Source: an uncultured Nocardioides sp.
Lineage (GTDB): Bacteria > Actinomycetota > Actinomycetes > Propionibacteriales > Nocardioidaceae
DNA: 64,000 bases
Direction of reading: 5' to 3'
Assembly (NCBI RefSeq): GCF_947488515.1
Contig: NZ_CANKZF010000004.1
Coordinates: forward strand, 124,001-188,000
The stretch's first letter is position 1. Every line of letters starts with the position of its first letter. A model generated the notes under the pieces. The model was not told where the DNA came from. It ran no database searches and saw only the letters and a program-made list of their open reading frames with translations. The position numbers and the translations under genes were made by a program. Positions 39,793 to 47,565 of this stretch are shown piece after piece.

Positions 39793-40829
39793 AGATCGGA
39801 TTCGTCGTCAACGACATCGAGACGGAGAAGGCGGAGTACACCACCAACCGGCTCGCCCTCGCCGCCAAGGAGATGGGGCACGAGGCCTGGTACATGGGCA
39901 TCGGCGACTTCGCCTACGAGCCCGACGGCTCGCTGAGCACCAAGGCCCGTGCCGGCCACGCCAAGTCGTACCGCTCCCTCGAGCGGCACATGGCGGATGT
40001 CCAGAAGCCCGACGTCGAACAGCTCATCGGCCTGGACGAGTTCGACGTGGTGATGCTGCGCAACGACCCCGCGGACGACGCCGAGACCGACCCGTGGCGC
40101 AACAACGCCGGCGTCGCCTTCGGCCAGCTGATCGCCTCCAGCGGCGTCCTCGTGGTCAACGACCCGACCAGCCTCGCCAACGCGCTGTCGAAGGCCTACT
40201 TCCAGCACTTCCCCGAGATCGTCCGCCCCCGCACGCTCATCTCACGCGACGAGGCCATGATCGAGGAGTTCATCACGGACCTCGGCGGCAAGGCGGTCCT
40301 CAAGCCGCTCCAGGGATCGGGCGGCGCGGGCGTCTTCCTGGTCGACCGCAAGGAGGCGCCCAACCTGAAGCAGATCATCGAGGCCATCTCGCGCGACGGC
40401 TACGTCGTTGCCCAGGAGTACCTGCCCGAGGCGGCCAAGGGTGACGTCCGGATGTTCGTGATGAACGGCCAGCCGCTGGTCGTCGACGGCGAGTACGCCG
40501 CCTTCAGGCGTACGCCGTCCACGAAGGACATCCGCTCCAACATGTCCGCCGGGGGCAAGGCCGAGAAGGTCAAGGTCACCGACGACATGCTGCGGATGGT
40601 CGAGGTCGTCCGCCCCAAGCTGGTGGCCGACGGGATGTTCCTCGTGGGCCTCGACATCGTCGGCGACAAGCTGATGGAGATCAACGTCTTCAGCCCCGGC
40701 GGCCTCGGCAGCGCCCACAGCCTCTACGAGGTCAACTTCGCGCCGGCGATCATCGCCGAGCTCGAGCGCAAGGTGAACATCCGCAGGCACTACCCGGAGA
40801 TCGACAACCACACCCTGGCCACCAGCTGA
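39789..40829 (+). CDS. GshB-like ATP-grasp ligase
   Basis: A 346-residue protein of the glutathione synthetase/RimK-type ATP-grasp fold: N-terminal KIGFVVNDIETEKAEYTTNRLA, ATP-binding KAVLKPLQGSGGAGVFLVD, VVAQEYLPEAAKGDVRMFVM and the Mg-binding LVGLDIVGDKLMEINVFSPGG. It would join an amino group to a carboxylate, forming an amide or peptide bond. Actinobacteria use mycothiol and usually lack glutathione synthesis, and no GshA is adjacent, so a glutathione role is doubtful. ATG 39789 overlaps the previous stop. Confidence 0.87.
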   Translation: MKIGFVVNDIETEKAEYTTNRLALAAKEMGHEAWYMGIGDFAYEPDGSLSTKARAGHAKSYRSLERHMADVQKPDVEQLIGLDEFDVVMLRNDPADDAETDPWRNNAGVAFGQLIASSGVLVVNDPTSLANALSKAYFQHFPEIVRPRTLISRDEAMIEEFITDLGGKAVLKPLQGSGGAGVFLVDRKEAPNLKQIIEAISRDGYVVAQEYLPEAAKGDVRMFVMNGQPLVVDGEYAAFRRTPSTKDIRSNMSAGGKAEKVKVTDDMLRMVEVVRPKLVADGMFLVGLDIVGDKLMEINVFSPGGLGSAHSLYEVNFAPAIIAELERKVNIRRHYPEIDNHTLATS

Positions 40830-40849
40830 GCCTCCTCGGGCGACGTGGG

Positions 40850-41254
40850 TCACGACGACAACGCAGGGTGCGCCTCGAAGGTGGCCCACACCGTCTTCGA
40901 GCCCACCTGGGTGATGACCCCCCAGTCGCGACTGAGGACGTTCACGATGACCAGTCCGCGGCCACCGACCTGCAGCGACTGGTGCGGGGCGCTGTCCGCG
41001 ATCCAGGCCGCGTCGTCGCTGACGGTCACGCGGATCGTGTCGCCCTCGCGTGACAGCGTCACGACGAAGGGGGTCTGCCCGTGGACCAGTGCGTTGGTCG
41101 CGAGCTCGCTGACCACGAGACGAATCGGATCGACGAGGTACGTCAGCCGGTGGTCGACGAGATGACGGCTGACGAACGCCCGAGCCCCGGCCGCACTGAT
41201 CGGCGTGGCTTCGAGGGTGGTGCCGTGCGACCAGTTCCCTTTTGTGCCGGACAT
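40850..41254 (-). CDS. HATPase anti-sigma/serine kinase-like protein
   Basis: A 134-residue single HATPase_c_2 domain. N box: LVVSELATNALVHGQ; G1: SDDAAWI; G2: GGRGLVIVNVLS. This is the layout of RsbW/SpoIIAB-like proteins that bind and inactivate sigma factors or phosphorylate anti-anti-sigma partners. No sigma factor or STAS gene is adjacent. The ATG at 41254 is used; a longer frame upstream lacks similarity. Confidence 0.85.
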   Translation of the reverse strand: MSGTKGNWSHGTTLEATPISAAGARAFVSRHLVDHRLTYLVDPIRLVVSELATNALVHGQTPFVVTLSREGDTIRVTVSDDAAWIADSAPHQSLQVGGRGLVIVNVLSRDWGVITQVGSKTVWATFEAHPALSS

Positions 41255-41282
41255 GCACGCTCCCGGGTGAGACGACGTCGGT

Positions 41283-41294
41283 TGTCCCGGGACA
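41283..41294. promoter_or_regulatory. Perfect 12-bp palindrome
   Basis: TGTCCCGGGACA lies 28 bp upstream of the HATPase gene start. The gap 41255-41479 also holds a small hairpin (GCCTCC-ATCC-GGAGGC, 41439-41454) and otherwise nothing recognisable. An operator role is possible. Confidence 0.35.
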
Positions 41295-41479
41295 GGGCAT
41301 GGTGTGGGCTTGTCGCCGATGGCACGCTCGACACTACGCCTGCCCGATAGCGAGGGGAAGCAGGCCCGTCCGTGGTCCCACTCGACGTCCGGCGGCCTCC
41401 TGCCGGAGTACGGTTGGTGGTGACTGACCGGCGAGGTGGCCTCCATCCGGAGGCGTGCGCAGGTCGAGAGGCGGACGTC

Positions 41480-41542
41480 ATGGTGACGTCGAACGGTCCC
41501 GTCCCCGCCCGGCGTCGGGCCAGCACCGCGATCGGCCCGTGA
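41480..41542 (+). CDS. Possible 20-residue leader ORF
   Basis: ATG 41480 with a GAGAGGCGG site 5 bp upstream opens 20 codons ending in TGA, which overlaps the GTG of the next gene by 4 bp (GTGA at 41539). The 21 bp carrying the binding site and ATG recur almost exactly before the gene at 41866. The overlap suggests translational coupling. The peptide (MVTSNGPVPARRR...) has no known relatives that I recognise; it may simply be a leader. Confidence 0.35.
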   Translation: MVTSNGPVPARRRASTAIGP

Positions 41543-41769
41543 CCATGGCCGACATCGTGCTCCGTGTCCGGCTCGTGGGTGGCGGCAGCATGGACGTCAC
41601 CTACGACGATCCTGGGGCCGGGAGCGAGGCCGAGGTGATCACCCACGTCGTCACCACGCTGGCGGACGATGCGGGCGTCCTCCGCTGCAGCCACGGCGAT
41701 CGGCTGGTGGTGTTGTACGCGCGGGGTGTCTGCGCGGTGGAGGTGGCGCCGCGAGGGGCCGTGCTGTGA
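41539..41769 (+). CDS. Small hypothetical protein (76 aa)
   Basis: Unrecognised. It starts at GTG 41539 (or ATG 41545) in overlap with the leader ORF. The sequence is soluble and beta-strand-like (VLRVRLVGGGSMDVTYDDPG; RLVVLYARGVCAVEVAP) and contains two Cys residues. It lies between the HATPase gene and a DUF5994-like gene. Coding is supported by the third-position GC pattern and the coupled start, not by a family match. Confidence 0.5.
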   Translation: MTMADIVLRVRLVGGGSMDVTYDDPGAGSEAEVITHVVTTLADDAGVLRCSHGDRLVVLYARGVCAVEVAPRGAVL

Positions 41770-41865
41770 CCGGTGGCTGCCGCGCCCGCCGGGATACAGT
41801 GCCCGCCGAGGACCAGCGCGACCGGTGCCGGCCCGGCATCGATCACTGGTCGAGAGGCGGACGCC

Positions 41866-42333
41866 ATGATCGCGCCGCAGATCGTCCCCACACCCGAGGC
41901 CCGTCGCCCGTTGCGCCTGCGGCTGGGTAGCGCTCCCGGCCAGGATCTGCTCGACGGCGCGTGGTGGCCCTACAGCCGCGACCTCGAGTCCGAGCTGTCA
42001 GACCTCGTCCAGCAGTTCCCACCCGCCCACGGGCGTGTCAGTCGGGCGGTGTACTCACTCCCGGACTGGGACACAGCGCCTCCTCGTGAGCTCGTGGCGG
42101 GGAAGCGGGTGATCACGGTCGGTGCGTTCCCACACGGGGACGCCCACGTGCTGGTCGTCCAGCTCAGTGACGACAGACGACTGACCCTGCTCGTGGTGCC
42201 GCCGGACTTCACGCCGGGTCAGGGCGAGGAGGCACTGCTGGCCGGCAGCACGGCGGGAAACCGACACACCGCACGCGAGCTCCTCCTCGAGGTCACCGAT
42301 CAGCACGACGCCGACCCCGCCGACCACTGGTAG
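41866..42333 (+). CDS. DUF5994-like protein
   Basis: A 155-residue soluble protein. RLRLGSAPGQDLLDGAWWPYSRDLESEL resembles the start of the DUF5994 family found beside stress and anti-sigma genes in Actinobacteria; the function is unknown. ATG 41866 is preceded by the duplicated GAGAGGCGGACG site also found at 41464. The C terminus is acidic (TDQHDADPADHW). Confidence 0.65.
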   Translation: MIAPQIVPTPEARRPLRLRLGSAPGQDLLDGAWWPYSRDLESELSDLVQQFPPAHGRVSRAVYSLPDWDTAPPRELVAGKRVITVGAFPHGDAHVLVVQLSDDRRLTLLVVPPDFTPGQGEEALLAGSTAGNRHTARELLLEVTDQHDADPADHW

Positions 42334-42391
42334 CTGGCCGGGGACGGCGCCGTGGCGGCACCACGCCTCTGGCCTGAGTGGACGCGTGTGG

Positions 42392-43327
42392 TCAGTAGTA
42401 CCAGGGGTACGGCGACCAGTCGGGCTCGCGCTTCTCGAGGAACTGGTCGCGTCCCTCCTGCGCCTCGTCGGTCATGTAGGCCAGCCGAGTGGTCTCGCCG
42501 GCGAAGAGCTGCTGGCCGACCAGCCCGTCGTCGAGGAGGTTGAAGGAGTACTTGAGCATCCGCTGGGCGGTGGGGGACTTGCCGTTGATCTTCCGGCCCC
42601 AGTCGAGGGCGACCCTCTCGAGGTCGGCGTGCTCGACGACGCGGTTGACCGCACCCATCCGGTGCATCTCCTCGGCGTCGTACTCGTCGGCGAGGAAGAA
42701 GATCTCGCGCGCGAACTTCTGCCCGACCTGGCGGGCGAGGTAGGCCGAGCCGTAGCCGCCGTCGAAGGAGCCGACGTCGGCGTCGGTCTGCTTGAAGCGG
42801 GCGTGCTCGCGGCTGGCGAGGGTGAGGTCGGCGACGACGTGGAGGCTGTGCCCGCCGCCGGCCGCCCAGCCCGGGACGACGCAGATGACGACCTTGGGCA
42901 TGAAGCGGATCACCCGCTGGCACTCGAGGATGTGGAGGCGGGCGAGCTTGGCCTGGTCGATCGGGTTCGGCGGTGCGCCCGCGTCGTCGTGGCCCTCGGT
43001 CTCGTACTGGTAGCCGAAGCGGCCGCGGATGCGCTGGTCGCCACCGGTGCAGAAGGCCCACTTGCCGTTCTTCGCGCTCGGCCCGTTGCCGGTGAGGAGG
43101 ACGCAGCCGACGTCGGCCGACATGCGGGCGTGCTCCAGCGTGCGCAGCAGCTCGTCGACCGTGTGGGGGCGGAACGCGTTGAGCACGTCGGGCCGGTCGA
43201 AGGCGATCCGGACCGTGCCGTGCTCGCGGGCGCGGTGGTAGGTCAGGTCGGTGAGGTCCTCGAAGCCGGGCACGACGTCCCACGCCTCGGGGTCGAAGAT
43301 CTCGCTGACGCCCTCGATCGCACTCAT
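42392..43327 (-). CDS. menB: 1,4-dihydroxy-2-naphthoyl-CoA synthase
   Basis: A 311-residue crotonase-fold enzyme of menaquinone synthesis that closes the naphthalene ring of o-succinylbenzoyl-CoA. MenB hallmarks: FRPHTVDELL, GNGPSAKNGKWAFCTGGDQRIRG (oxyanion region), VPGWAAGGGHSLHVVADLT, QTDADVGSFDGGYGSAYLAR, and the C-terminal EGRDQFLEKREPDWSPYPWYY. Length fits actinobacterial MenB. TACGGT (43334-43339) ends 6 nt before ATG 43327. The rest of the men pathway is not in the window. Confidence 0.96.
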   Translation of the reverse strand: MSAIEGVSEIFDPEAWDVVPGFEDLTDLTYHRAREHGTVRIAFDRPDVLNAFRPHTVDELLRTLEHARMSADVGCVLLTGNGPSAKNGKWAFCTGGDQRIRGRFGYQYETEGHDDAGAPPNPIDQAKLARLHILECQRVIRFMPKVVICVVPGWAAGGGHSLHVVADLTLASREHARFKQTDADVGSFDGGYGSAYLARQVGQKFAREIFFLADEYDAEEMHRMGAVNRVVEHADLERVALDWGRKINGKSPTAQRMLKYSFNLLDDGLVGQQLFAGETTRLAYMTDEAQEGRDQFLEKREPDWSPYPWYY

Positions 43328-43333
43328 GGACGC

Positions 43334-43339
43334 ACCGTA
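43334..43339 (-). promoter_or_regulatory. -10 box TACGGT, leaderless menB
   Basis: Read on the minus strand, 6 nt before ATG 43327. Confidence 0.5.
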
Positions 43340-43387
43340 TCCATCGGGGTCTGGAAGATCGGCGCGGCCCGTGGTGTTGTGGCAGGC

Positions 43388-43828
43388 ATGGCACTGACTG
43401 GAACCTATGTCCCGAGCAAGGCCGAGTGGGTACGCAAGCAGGTGGAGCAGTACGAGGCCAGCGGCGGCGAGAAGGCCAACACGTTGCCCGGCACGAAGTA
43501 CCCGATCGTCGTGGTCACGTCCGTCGGCGCGAAGTCGGGCAACCTCCGCAAGAACCCGGTGATGCGCGTCGAGCGCGACGGCGCCTACCTCGCGGTCGCC
43601 TCCAAGGGCGGCGCGCCGGAGAACCCGGAGTGGTACTACAACTTCGTCGCCCACCCCGAGGTCGAGGTGCAGGACGGCGCCGAGCCGCACCTCTACAAGG
43701 CCCGGATCCTGGACGGCGCCGAGCGCGCCGACTGGTGGGAGCACGCCGTCGCCACGTGGCCGACGTACGCGTCCTACCAGGAGAAGACCGACCGGGAGAT
43801 CCCGCTCTTCCTCCTCGAACGCGCCTGA
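43388..43828 (+). CDS. Ddn-like F420-dependent nitroreductase family protein
   Basis: A 146-residue split-barrel protein. VTSVGAKSGNLRKNPVMRVERDGAYLAVASKGGAPENPEWYYNF is the signature of the deazaflavin (F420)-dependent nitroreductase/Ddn family of Actinobacteria, where the Lys/Arg-rich loop binds F420. In Mycobacterium Ddn reduces menaquinone, and here the gene is divergent from menB (60 bp), which fits a quinone link. ATG 43388 is the start. Confidence 0.9.
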   Translation: MALTGTYVPSKAEWVRKQVEQYEASGGEKANTLPGTKYPIVVVTSVGAKSGNLRKNPVMRVERDGAYLAVASKGGAPENPEWYYNFVAHPEVEVQDGAEPHLYKARILDGAERADWWEHAVATWPTYASYQEKTDREIPLFLLERA

Positions 43829-43881
43829 GGGCCGTCACCGGGCGGCACCTACGCTGGTGGCCTCGGGACGAAGGGGACGGC

Positions 43882-44556
43882 ATGACCAGCGGGGCAGCTC
43901 ACGGCACGATCAGGGTCTACCTGCTCGACGACCACGTGGTCGTACGACGCGGACTCCGCGCCGTGCTCGAGGTCGAGGACGACCTCGAGATCGTGGGGGA
44001 GTCGGGCACGGTCGCGGAGGCCGTGCCGCAGATCCTCGAGCTGGTGCCCGACGTCGCGGTGCTCGACGGTCGGCTGCCCGACGGCACCGGGATCGAGGTG
44101 TGCCGACAGGTCCGCTCGGCGGACCCACGGATCCGGGCCCTCATCCTGGCCGGCGACGACGACGGCGACGCACAGGTCGACGCCGTCCTGGCCGGCGCCG
44201 GCGGCTACGTGCTCAAGGACGTGGACACACCCGAGCTCGTCGACGGGATCCGGGCGGTCCGTCTGGGTCGGTCCCTCATCGACCCGACCGTCGCGATGCG
44301 GGCCGTCGAGCAGATGCGCGACGACGACGCACCACACGCGCTGTCCCGGCTGACCGACGGCGAGACGCGGATCCTCGACCTCATCGCGGAGGGACTGACC
44401 AACCGGCAGATCGGTGAGCGCCTGCACCTGGCCGAGAAGACCGTCAAGAACCAGGTCACCGGACTGCTCGCCAAGCTGGGCGTGCAGCGCCGCACGCAGG
44501 CCGCGGTCATGGCGGCGAAACGCAAGCGGGGCGGGTCGTCGGAGCGACGCCGCTGA
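43882..44556 (+). CDS. NarL/LuxR-type response regulator
   Basis: A 224-residue regulator: REC domain (Asp16/Asp17, phosphoacceptor Asp62, Lys112 in VLKD) and C-terminal LuxR HTH (LTDGETRILDLIAEGLTNRQIGERLHLAEKTVKNQVTGLLAKLGV). The conserved switch Thr/Ser after beta-4 appears to be Ala90 (LILAGDD), so phosphorylation signalling may be altered. It is convergent with csrA at the edge of the flagellar locus and is a candidate motility regulator. ATG 43882 follows AAGGGGA. Confidence 0.9.
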   Translation: MTSGAAHGTIRVYLLDDHVVVRRGLRAVLEVEDDLEIVGESGTVAEAVPQILELVPDVAVLDGRLPDGTGIEVCRQVRSADPRIRALILAGDDDGDAQVDAVLAGAGGYVLKDVDTPELVDGIRAVRLGRSLIDPTVAMRAVEQMRDDDAPHALSRLTDGETRILDLIAEGLTNRQIGERLHLAEKTVKNQVTGLLAKLGVQRRTQAAVMAAKRKRGGSSERRR

Positions 44557-44566
44557 CGGGTGCGGC

Positions 44567-44809
44567 TCAGGCGTCCCGGGGCCGATCGCGGATCGCGTTG
44601 GCGAGGGAGTCGACCGCGTCGGCCGGCGGTGACGCCGCCTCCTGGTTGGACTGCGCCAGCTGGGCGAGGAGCTCGGCGCGGTGGACGGCGACCGACCGCG
44701 GTGCGTCGATGCCGATGCGGACGACGTCGCCGCGCACCTCGAGGACCGTGACGGTGACGTCGTCGCCGATGACGACGCTCTCGCCCGCACGACGACTCAC
44801 GACCAGCAT
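44567..44809 (-). CDS. csrA: Carbon storage regulator CsrA
   Basis: An 80-residue RNA-binding protein: MLVVSRRAGESVVIGDDVTVTVLEVRGDVVRIGIDAP is classic CsrA, including the Arg of VHRAE that contacts GGA. The C-terminal tail is longer than in Bacillus. Bacillus CsrA represses flagellin translation and is held off by FliW; fliW lies 33 bp upstream on the same strand. TAGCGT (44816-44821) ends 6 nt before the ATG, so csrA may also have its own leaderless promoter. Confidence 0.96.
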   Translation of the reverse strand: MLVVSRRAGESVVIGDDVTVTVLEVRGDVVRIGIDAPRSVAVHRAELLAQLAQSNQEAASPPADAVDSLANAIRDRPRDA

Positions 44810-44815
44810 GCCGTC

Positions 44816-44821
44816 ACGCTA
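44816..44821 (-). promoter_or_regulatory. -10 box TAGCGT, possible internal csrA promoter
   Basis: Read on the minus strand, 6 nt before ATG 44809, inside the fliW-csrA gap. Confidence 0.4.
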
Positions 44822-44842
44822 CCCGAGGCGCTTGCGGGCGCC

Positions 44843-45265
44843 TCACGCGATCAGGGGAGTGGCGACCGAGAGGCCCGGGTCGTCGAGCACGACCTGCACG
44901 GCACGGCGGGTCGCGACGTCGAGCACGACGGGCGCCGCCAGGTTGGCCGTGGTGCTGGCGAGCGAGTCGCCGGCCGTCAGGACGCACAGGACGACGAGGT
45001 CGTCGGCCGAGCTCGTGCCGAGGTCGGTGAGGACGGCCTCGTCCACCTCGGGGGAGTAGTCGGGGAAGAACGGCGCGGGAGGCACGACGAGGAACCGCAG
45101 ACCCGGGTCGTCGAGCGAGCTGAGGCTGCAGAGGACGCCGTCGTCGTCGACCTGCACGAGCGCGAAGCGCTCGCGGCCGGGGAAGCCCGGCAGGGGCTGG
45201 GCGAGCTCGATCACCGGGATCTCGGGGGCGCTCGTCGGCATCGTGGTCTCCATCGTGGCGATCAT
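44843..45265 (-). CDS. fliW: Flagellar assembly factor FliW
   Basis: A 140-residue protein that binds CsrA and flagellin in a partner switch. FliW features: LAQPLPGFPGRERFALVQVDDDGVLCSLSSLDDPGLRFLVVPPAPFFPDYSPEV and the later LVVLCVLTAGDS. The start overlaps the flgL stop by 4 bp (ATGA); downstream ATGs at codons 5 and 9 are alternatives. Its position next to csrA and the hook-associated genes matches the Firmicute fliW-csrA arrangement. Confidence 0.93.
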   Translation of the reverse strand: MIATMETTMPTSAPEIPVIELAQPLPGFPGRERFALVQVDDDGVLCSLSSLDDPGLRFLVVPPAPFFPDYSPEVDEAVLTDLGTSSADDLVVLCVLTAGDSLASTTANLAAPVVLDVATRRAVQVVLDDPGLSVATPLIA

Positions 45266-46161
45266 CGCAGAAAGTCCACCAGGCTCGGCTGCAGGACGCG
45301 GGCGGTCGCAGCGAGAGCCGCCTGGTAGGCGACCTCCTGCATCTTGAGGTCGACCATGGTGCGGGGCAGGTCGGCGTTCTCGATCTCGGCGAGGGAGCTC
45401 GTGAGGGAGAGCTCGGCGTCGGCGGCGGTCGTGGCCGCCCGCTCGACCCGCGCAGCCCTGGCCCCCACGTCGGCGCGGGCGACCACGAGGCGCTCGCCGT
45501 CGGTCTGCAGCGCGTCGATGCCCGTCCGGATGCCGGCGGTGTCGCCCGAGCGCAGCGCGGCGGAGAGGGCGGAGAGGTGGTCGAACACGTTGTCGCCGTC
45601 GGGTCCGAAGGCAGTCGGTCCGGGGATGGACACGTCGACCACGACGCCCTCGGCGACGGTGCGGTCGACCCGGTGGGAGTCCCCGGCGAAGGTGACGGCG
45701 CCACCCGACTCGCTGAACGCCACCGAGCCGGCGGTCGTGCCACCCAGCACCGGCCGGTCGACGTACGTCGTGTTGGCGACGCCGACCAGTGCGGCGCGGA
45801 GCTGGTCGATCTCGCTCGCCAGGGCCTCGCGTGACTGCTGCCCGGCAGCACCGCTCAGGCCCTGCAGGCCGAGCTCGCGGGCCCGCCGGACCAGGTCGTT
45901 GGACGTCCCGAGGGTGCTGTCGAGGGTGTCGAGCCAGCCGGTGCCGTCCTCGGCGTTGCGGACGTACTGCTGCTGGGCGCCGATGGCGGCGCGCAACCGC
46001 ATCGCGGTCGAGGCGTCGGCCGGGTTGTCGGAGGCGCGGTTGAGCACACGGCCGGTGGACAGGTGCTCCTGGATCTCGGCGAGTCGGGACAGGCTGCCGT
46101 TGAGCCGGTCGAGGGAGCGATCGGTCAGCATGGCCTGGGTCACCCGGGTGATGGTCGTCAT
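45262..46161 (-). CDS. flgL: Flagellar hook-associated protein 3
   Basis: A 299-residue hook-filament junction protein exported by the flagellar type III system. The N terminus (RVTQAMLTDRSLDRLNGSLSRLAEIQEHLSTGRVLNRASDNPADA) and the C terminus (MVDLKMQEVAYQAALAATARVLQPSLVDFL) form the flagellin-like coiled-coil D0/D1. ATG 46161 is preferred over a TTG two codons upstream. Co-transcribed with flgN, flgK, fliW and csrA. Confidence 0.95.
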   Translation of the reverse strand: MTTITRVTQAMLTDRSLDRLNGSLSRLAEIQEHLSTGRVLNRASDNPADASTAMRLRAAIGAQQQYVRNAEDGTGWLDTLDSTLGTSNDLVRRARELGLQGLSGAAGQQSREALASEIDQLRAALVGVANTTYVDRPVLGGTTAGSVAFSESGGAVTFAGDSHRVDRTVAEGVVVDVSIPGPTAFGPDGDNVFDHLSALSAALRSGDTAGIRTGIDALQTDGERLVVARADVGARAARVERAATTAADAELSLTSSLAEIENADLPRTMVDLKMQEVAYQAALAATARVLQPSLVDFLR

Positions 46162-46163
46162 CG

Positions 46164-47564
46164 TCAACGCACCAGCCCGGTCCGGTTGATCAGCGTGTCG
46201 AGCACCGAGTCGAGGGTCGTCATGACCCGTGCCGCGGCCTCGTACGCGCGCTGCGACTGCATCATCGTCACCATCTCCTCGTCGAGGTTGACCCCGGACA
46301 GCTGCTCACGCGCTCCGTCGACCTGCCCCGTGAGGTTGGCCTGGGTGGCGGCCAGCCGCTTGGCCGAGGCGACGTCGGTGCCGAGGCTGGTCACGAAGCG
46401 CTGGTAGACCTGCTCGGGCCGGGCGAGGGCGCCGGCCACGGCCGTCGCGTTGGACCCGTCGCGGCTGGGTCCCCCGGCGACCCCGGACGCGGCGAGCGCG
46501 GCCGGGTCGGTCAGGAGCAGCACCAGCGGGCCACCGGGAGCCGTCGGGTCGACGGCGAAGAAGGGTCGTCCGGGTGCGCCCGCGGCGTCGTGGCCGGCAC
46601 CGTGTGCGGCGTTGACGGCGTCGGCGAGGTCCTGGGCGACGGCCTGGATGCCGGCGCGGATCGCGGGGAGCGTGGTGGTGAGCAGCTCGGCGGCCCCGCC
46701 GATCTCACCTCGCAGCCCGGCCACGGGGACGGGCGCGCCGTCCGGAGCGGTAACGGTCAGCGCCAGGGGAAGTCCGTCGGCCGTCCCGTCGGCGGCGATG
46801 CCGCTCGACACCGCAAGGGTGCCGGCGCGATTGCCGGACACGAGGGCCACGCCGCCCACCGTGACGTCGAGACCGCCGCGGCCGTTCTCCACGGCGGTGC
46901 CGCCGGTCAGCTCTGCCAGGCGCAGGGCCATCTGGTCGCGGGCGTCGAGCAGCCCCGACGGGTCGTTGCCCGAGAGCCGCGCGGCGGTGATGGCCTCGTT
47001 GGTCGCCGCGAGGTCGGCCGCGAGGGTGTTCGTGGCGTCGAGGTCCGCGAGCAGCGACATGCGCTGGTCGCCCTCCTCGGTCTCGACGTTGCGGCGCTGG
47101 GCGGCGATCGCGTCGACGAGGCCCTGTGAGGTGGCGATCACCTGGGTGCGTACGGCGTCGGAGCCCGGGTTGTTGGCCAGGTCGTGCCACGCCTTGCGGA
47201 CCTCCGTCAGTGCGGTCGAGATCCCGTTCCCTGCCGGCTCGCCCAGACCCGACTCCACGCGCGCCACGGCGGCCGCGCGCGTGTCGAGGTAGGACTGGGT
47301 GCCGTGCTCCCGGCGGGCCCGCGCGTCGAGCAGCGGGTCGACGAGCCGATCGACCGAGCCGACCCCCACGCCTTCGCCGTGGCCCTCGTAACGGCTCCAC
47401 ATGGCCGGTTGCACGGGGGCGCCGACGGACACCCCGACCACACGGCGCCGGGCGTAGCCGTCGGTCGCCACGTTGGCGATGTTGCCGCTAGCCACCTCCA
47501 TCACGGACTGGTGGTAGCGCAGCGCGCTGGCCGAGGTGGTCAGCGACCCGAAGGTGCCAGGCAC
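46164..47564 (-). CDS. flgK: Flagellar hook-associated protein 1
   Basis: A 466-residue hook-filament junction protein. The rod/hook N-terminal motif SGNIANVATDGYARRRVV and the C-terminal LDEEMVTMMQSQRAYEAAARVMTTLDSVLDTLINRTG are diagnostic. GTG 47564 lies 1 bp after the flgN stop. With FlgL it joins the filament to the hook. Confidence 0.95.
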   Translation of the reverse strand: MPGTFGSLTTSASALRYHQSVMEVASGNIANVATDGYARRRVVGVSVGAPVQPAMWSRYEGHGEGVGVGSVDRLVDPLLDARARREHGTQSYLDTRAAAVARVESGLGEPAGNGISTALTEVRKAWHDLANNPGSDAVRTQVIATSQGLVDAIAAQRRNVETEEGDQRMSLLADLDATNTLAADLAATNEAITAARLSGNDPSGLLDARDQMALRLAELTGGTAVENGRGGLDVTVGGVALVSGNRAGTLAVSSGIAADGTADGLPLALTVTAPDGAPVPVAGLRGEIGGAAELLTTTLPAIRAGIQAVAQDLADAVNAAHGAGHDAAGAPGRPFFAVDPTAPGGPLVLLLTDPAALAASGVAGGPSRDGSNATAVAGALARPEQVYQRFVTSLGTDVASAKRLAATQANLTGQVDGAREQLSGVNLDEEMVTMMQSQRAYEAAARVMTTLDSVLDTLINRTGLVR

Positions 47565-47565
47565 G

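Noticed and set aside
39789..40829. True glutathione synthetase (gshB)
   Set aside because: The fold fits, but no GshA is adjacent, the organism is probably a mycothiol producer, and the operon partners are peptidase- and amidohydrolase-like.
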